Shown here piece by piece: positions 5,992 to 6,387 of a stretch of 6,387 nucleotides of DNA (positions are counted from its first letter, which is position 1; the number at the start of each line of letters is the position of its first letter). Origin of the DNA: Candidatus Microgenomates bacterium (GTDB lineage Bacteria > Patescibacteriota > Microgenomatia > UBA1406 > GWC2-37-13). The DNA lies in the NCBI GenBank assembly GCA_016178125.1, contig JACOTV010000127.1:1-6387 (forward strand), written 5' to 3'. The notes under the pieces are model-generated. The model was not told the DNA's origin. It ran no database searches and saw only the letters and a list, made by a program, of their open reading frames with translations. The position numbers were made by a program, and so were the translations under genes.

Positions 5992-6387
5992 ATGAAAGTG
6001 CCCGTCATAGACATTACTCGCTTCATAAAAGACGACCTCACGCAGCAAGTTCTTGAGTTGAAAAAGAAAGACATAAAACTGAAGCTGGTGAATATATTAA
6101 TCGGCGAAACGCCCGAACAGCTTGCGTATGTAAAAATGAAGCAAAAGCTCGCCCGGGAGTTTGGTATCGAAATGGAGTTCATTCACATGAAAGAACCACC
6201 GGCTTTCTTGCAGTTTGCTAATTTACTAAAAGACAAATCACAAGATCCTCTTGTGCATGGCGTAGTCATGGAACAGCCGCTTCCGAGCTCGCTGCAAAGT
6301 GACACGATCTACAATTTCATTCCGCTGACCAAGGAGCTCGAAGGACGCCGTAAAAAGACCGAGTTTTTACCACCTGTTGGAATGGCC
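5992..6387 (+). CDS. folD: Divergent FolD-like methylenetetrahydrofolate dehydrogenase/cyclohydrolase (3' end outside window)
   Basis: FolD normally oxidises 5,10-methylene-THF to methenyl-THF with NAD(P)+ and then hydrolyses that to 10-formyl-THF, supplying one-carbon units for purines and formyl-Met-tRNA. The 132 visible residues align with the N-terminal catalytic domain. They begin with a VPVIDITRFIKDDL helix region and continue to LVNILIGETPEQLAYVKMK, with Tyr46 and Lys50 equivalent to E. coli Tyr50 and catalytic Lys54, and LAREFGI after it. GVVMEQPLP (90-98) matches GILVQLPLP and KELEG (114-118) matches KDVDG. Key positions are changed: Glu94 replaces Gln98, Glu117 replaces Asp121, the GFHPxNxG segment is missing, and PCTP reads Pro-Pro-Val-Gly. 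The fold assignment is fairly sure, but standard bifunctional activity is doubtful. It could be a dehydrogenase-only or repurposed homologue. The NAD(P)-binding half lies beyond the window. The start is set by the family N-terminus and the extended -10 just before it. Confidence 0.78.
   Translation, partial: MKVPVIDITRFIKDDLTQQVLELKKKDIKLKLVNILIGETPEQLAYVKMKQKLAREFGIEMEFIHMKEPPAFLQFANLLKDKSQDPLVHGVVMEQPLPSSLQSDTIYNFIPLTKELEGRRKKTEFLPPVGMA

Overview
The window is a compact, mostly single-strand bacterial segment. All six protein-coding regions read rightwards with little space between them. The order is: the 3' end of an unidentified gene, gyrB, ppa (inorganic pyrophosphatase), gyrA, an unrecognised 220-residue protein, and the 5' part of a divergent folD-like gene that runs off the right edge. 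No RNA gene, mobile element, CRISPR array or clear terminator hairpin was seen, and no gene-free stretch exceeds 300 bases.

The organism is a bacterium with moderate GC content. Several traits would fit a reduced, deep-branching lineage such as Patescibacteria (CPR): a shortened GyrB, an insertion in GyrA, an atypical FolD, two orphan proteins and very little use of Shine-Dalgarno sequences. This placement is inference; no taxonomic marker in the window settles it. All five visible stop codons are TAA, and no reading frame contains an internal TGA, so the window does not show whether UGA is a stop codon here.

Positions 368-5212 look like one transcription unit, gyrB-ppa-gyrA, with gaps of 21 and 15 bases. 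GyrB and GyrA form the A2B2 DNA gyrase, which uses ATP to introduce negative supercoils. Ppa hydrolyses the pyrophosphate released by DNA, RNA and tRNA-charging reactions. Its place between the gyrase subunits suggests co-expression, not a direct partnership.

Positions 5262-6387 appear to be two separately promoted genes. The ATGs of gyrB, the orphan gene and folD lie 6 to 11 bases after a -10-like hexamer, and none has a convincingly placed Shine-Dalgarno sequence. This suggests leaderless or nearly leaderless mRNAs. gyrA, inside the operon, has a weak AAGG instead.

The main oddities are: an in-frame loss of about 55 residues from the GyrB ATPase domain; Asn at the GyrB position equivalent to E. 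coli Asp426, together with Ala-Pro at GyrA positions 83-84 (E. coli numbering), both tied to quinolone action; and a FolD homologue in which several near-invariant active-site motifs are changed.
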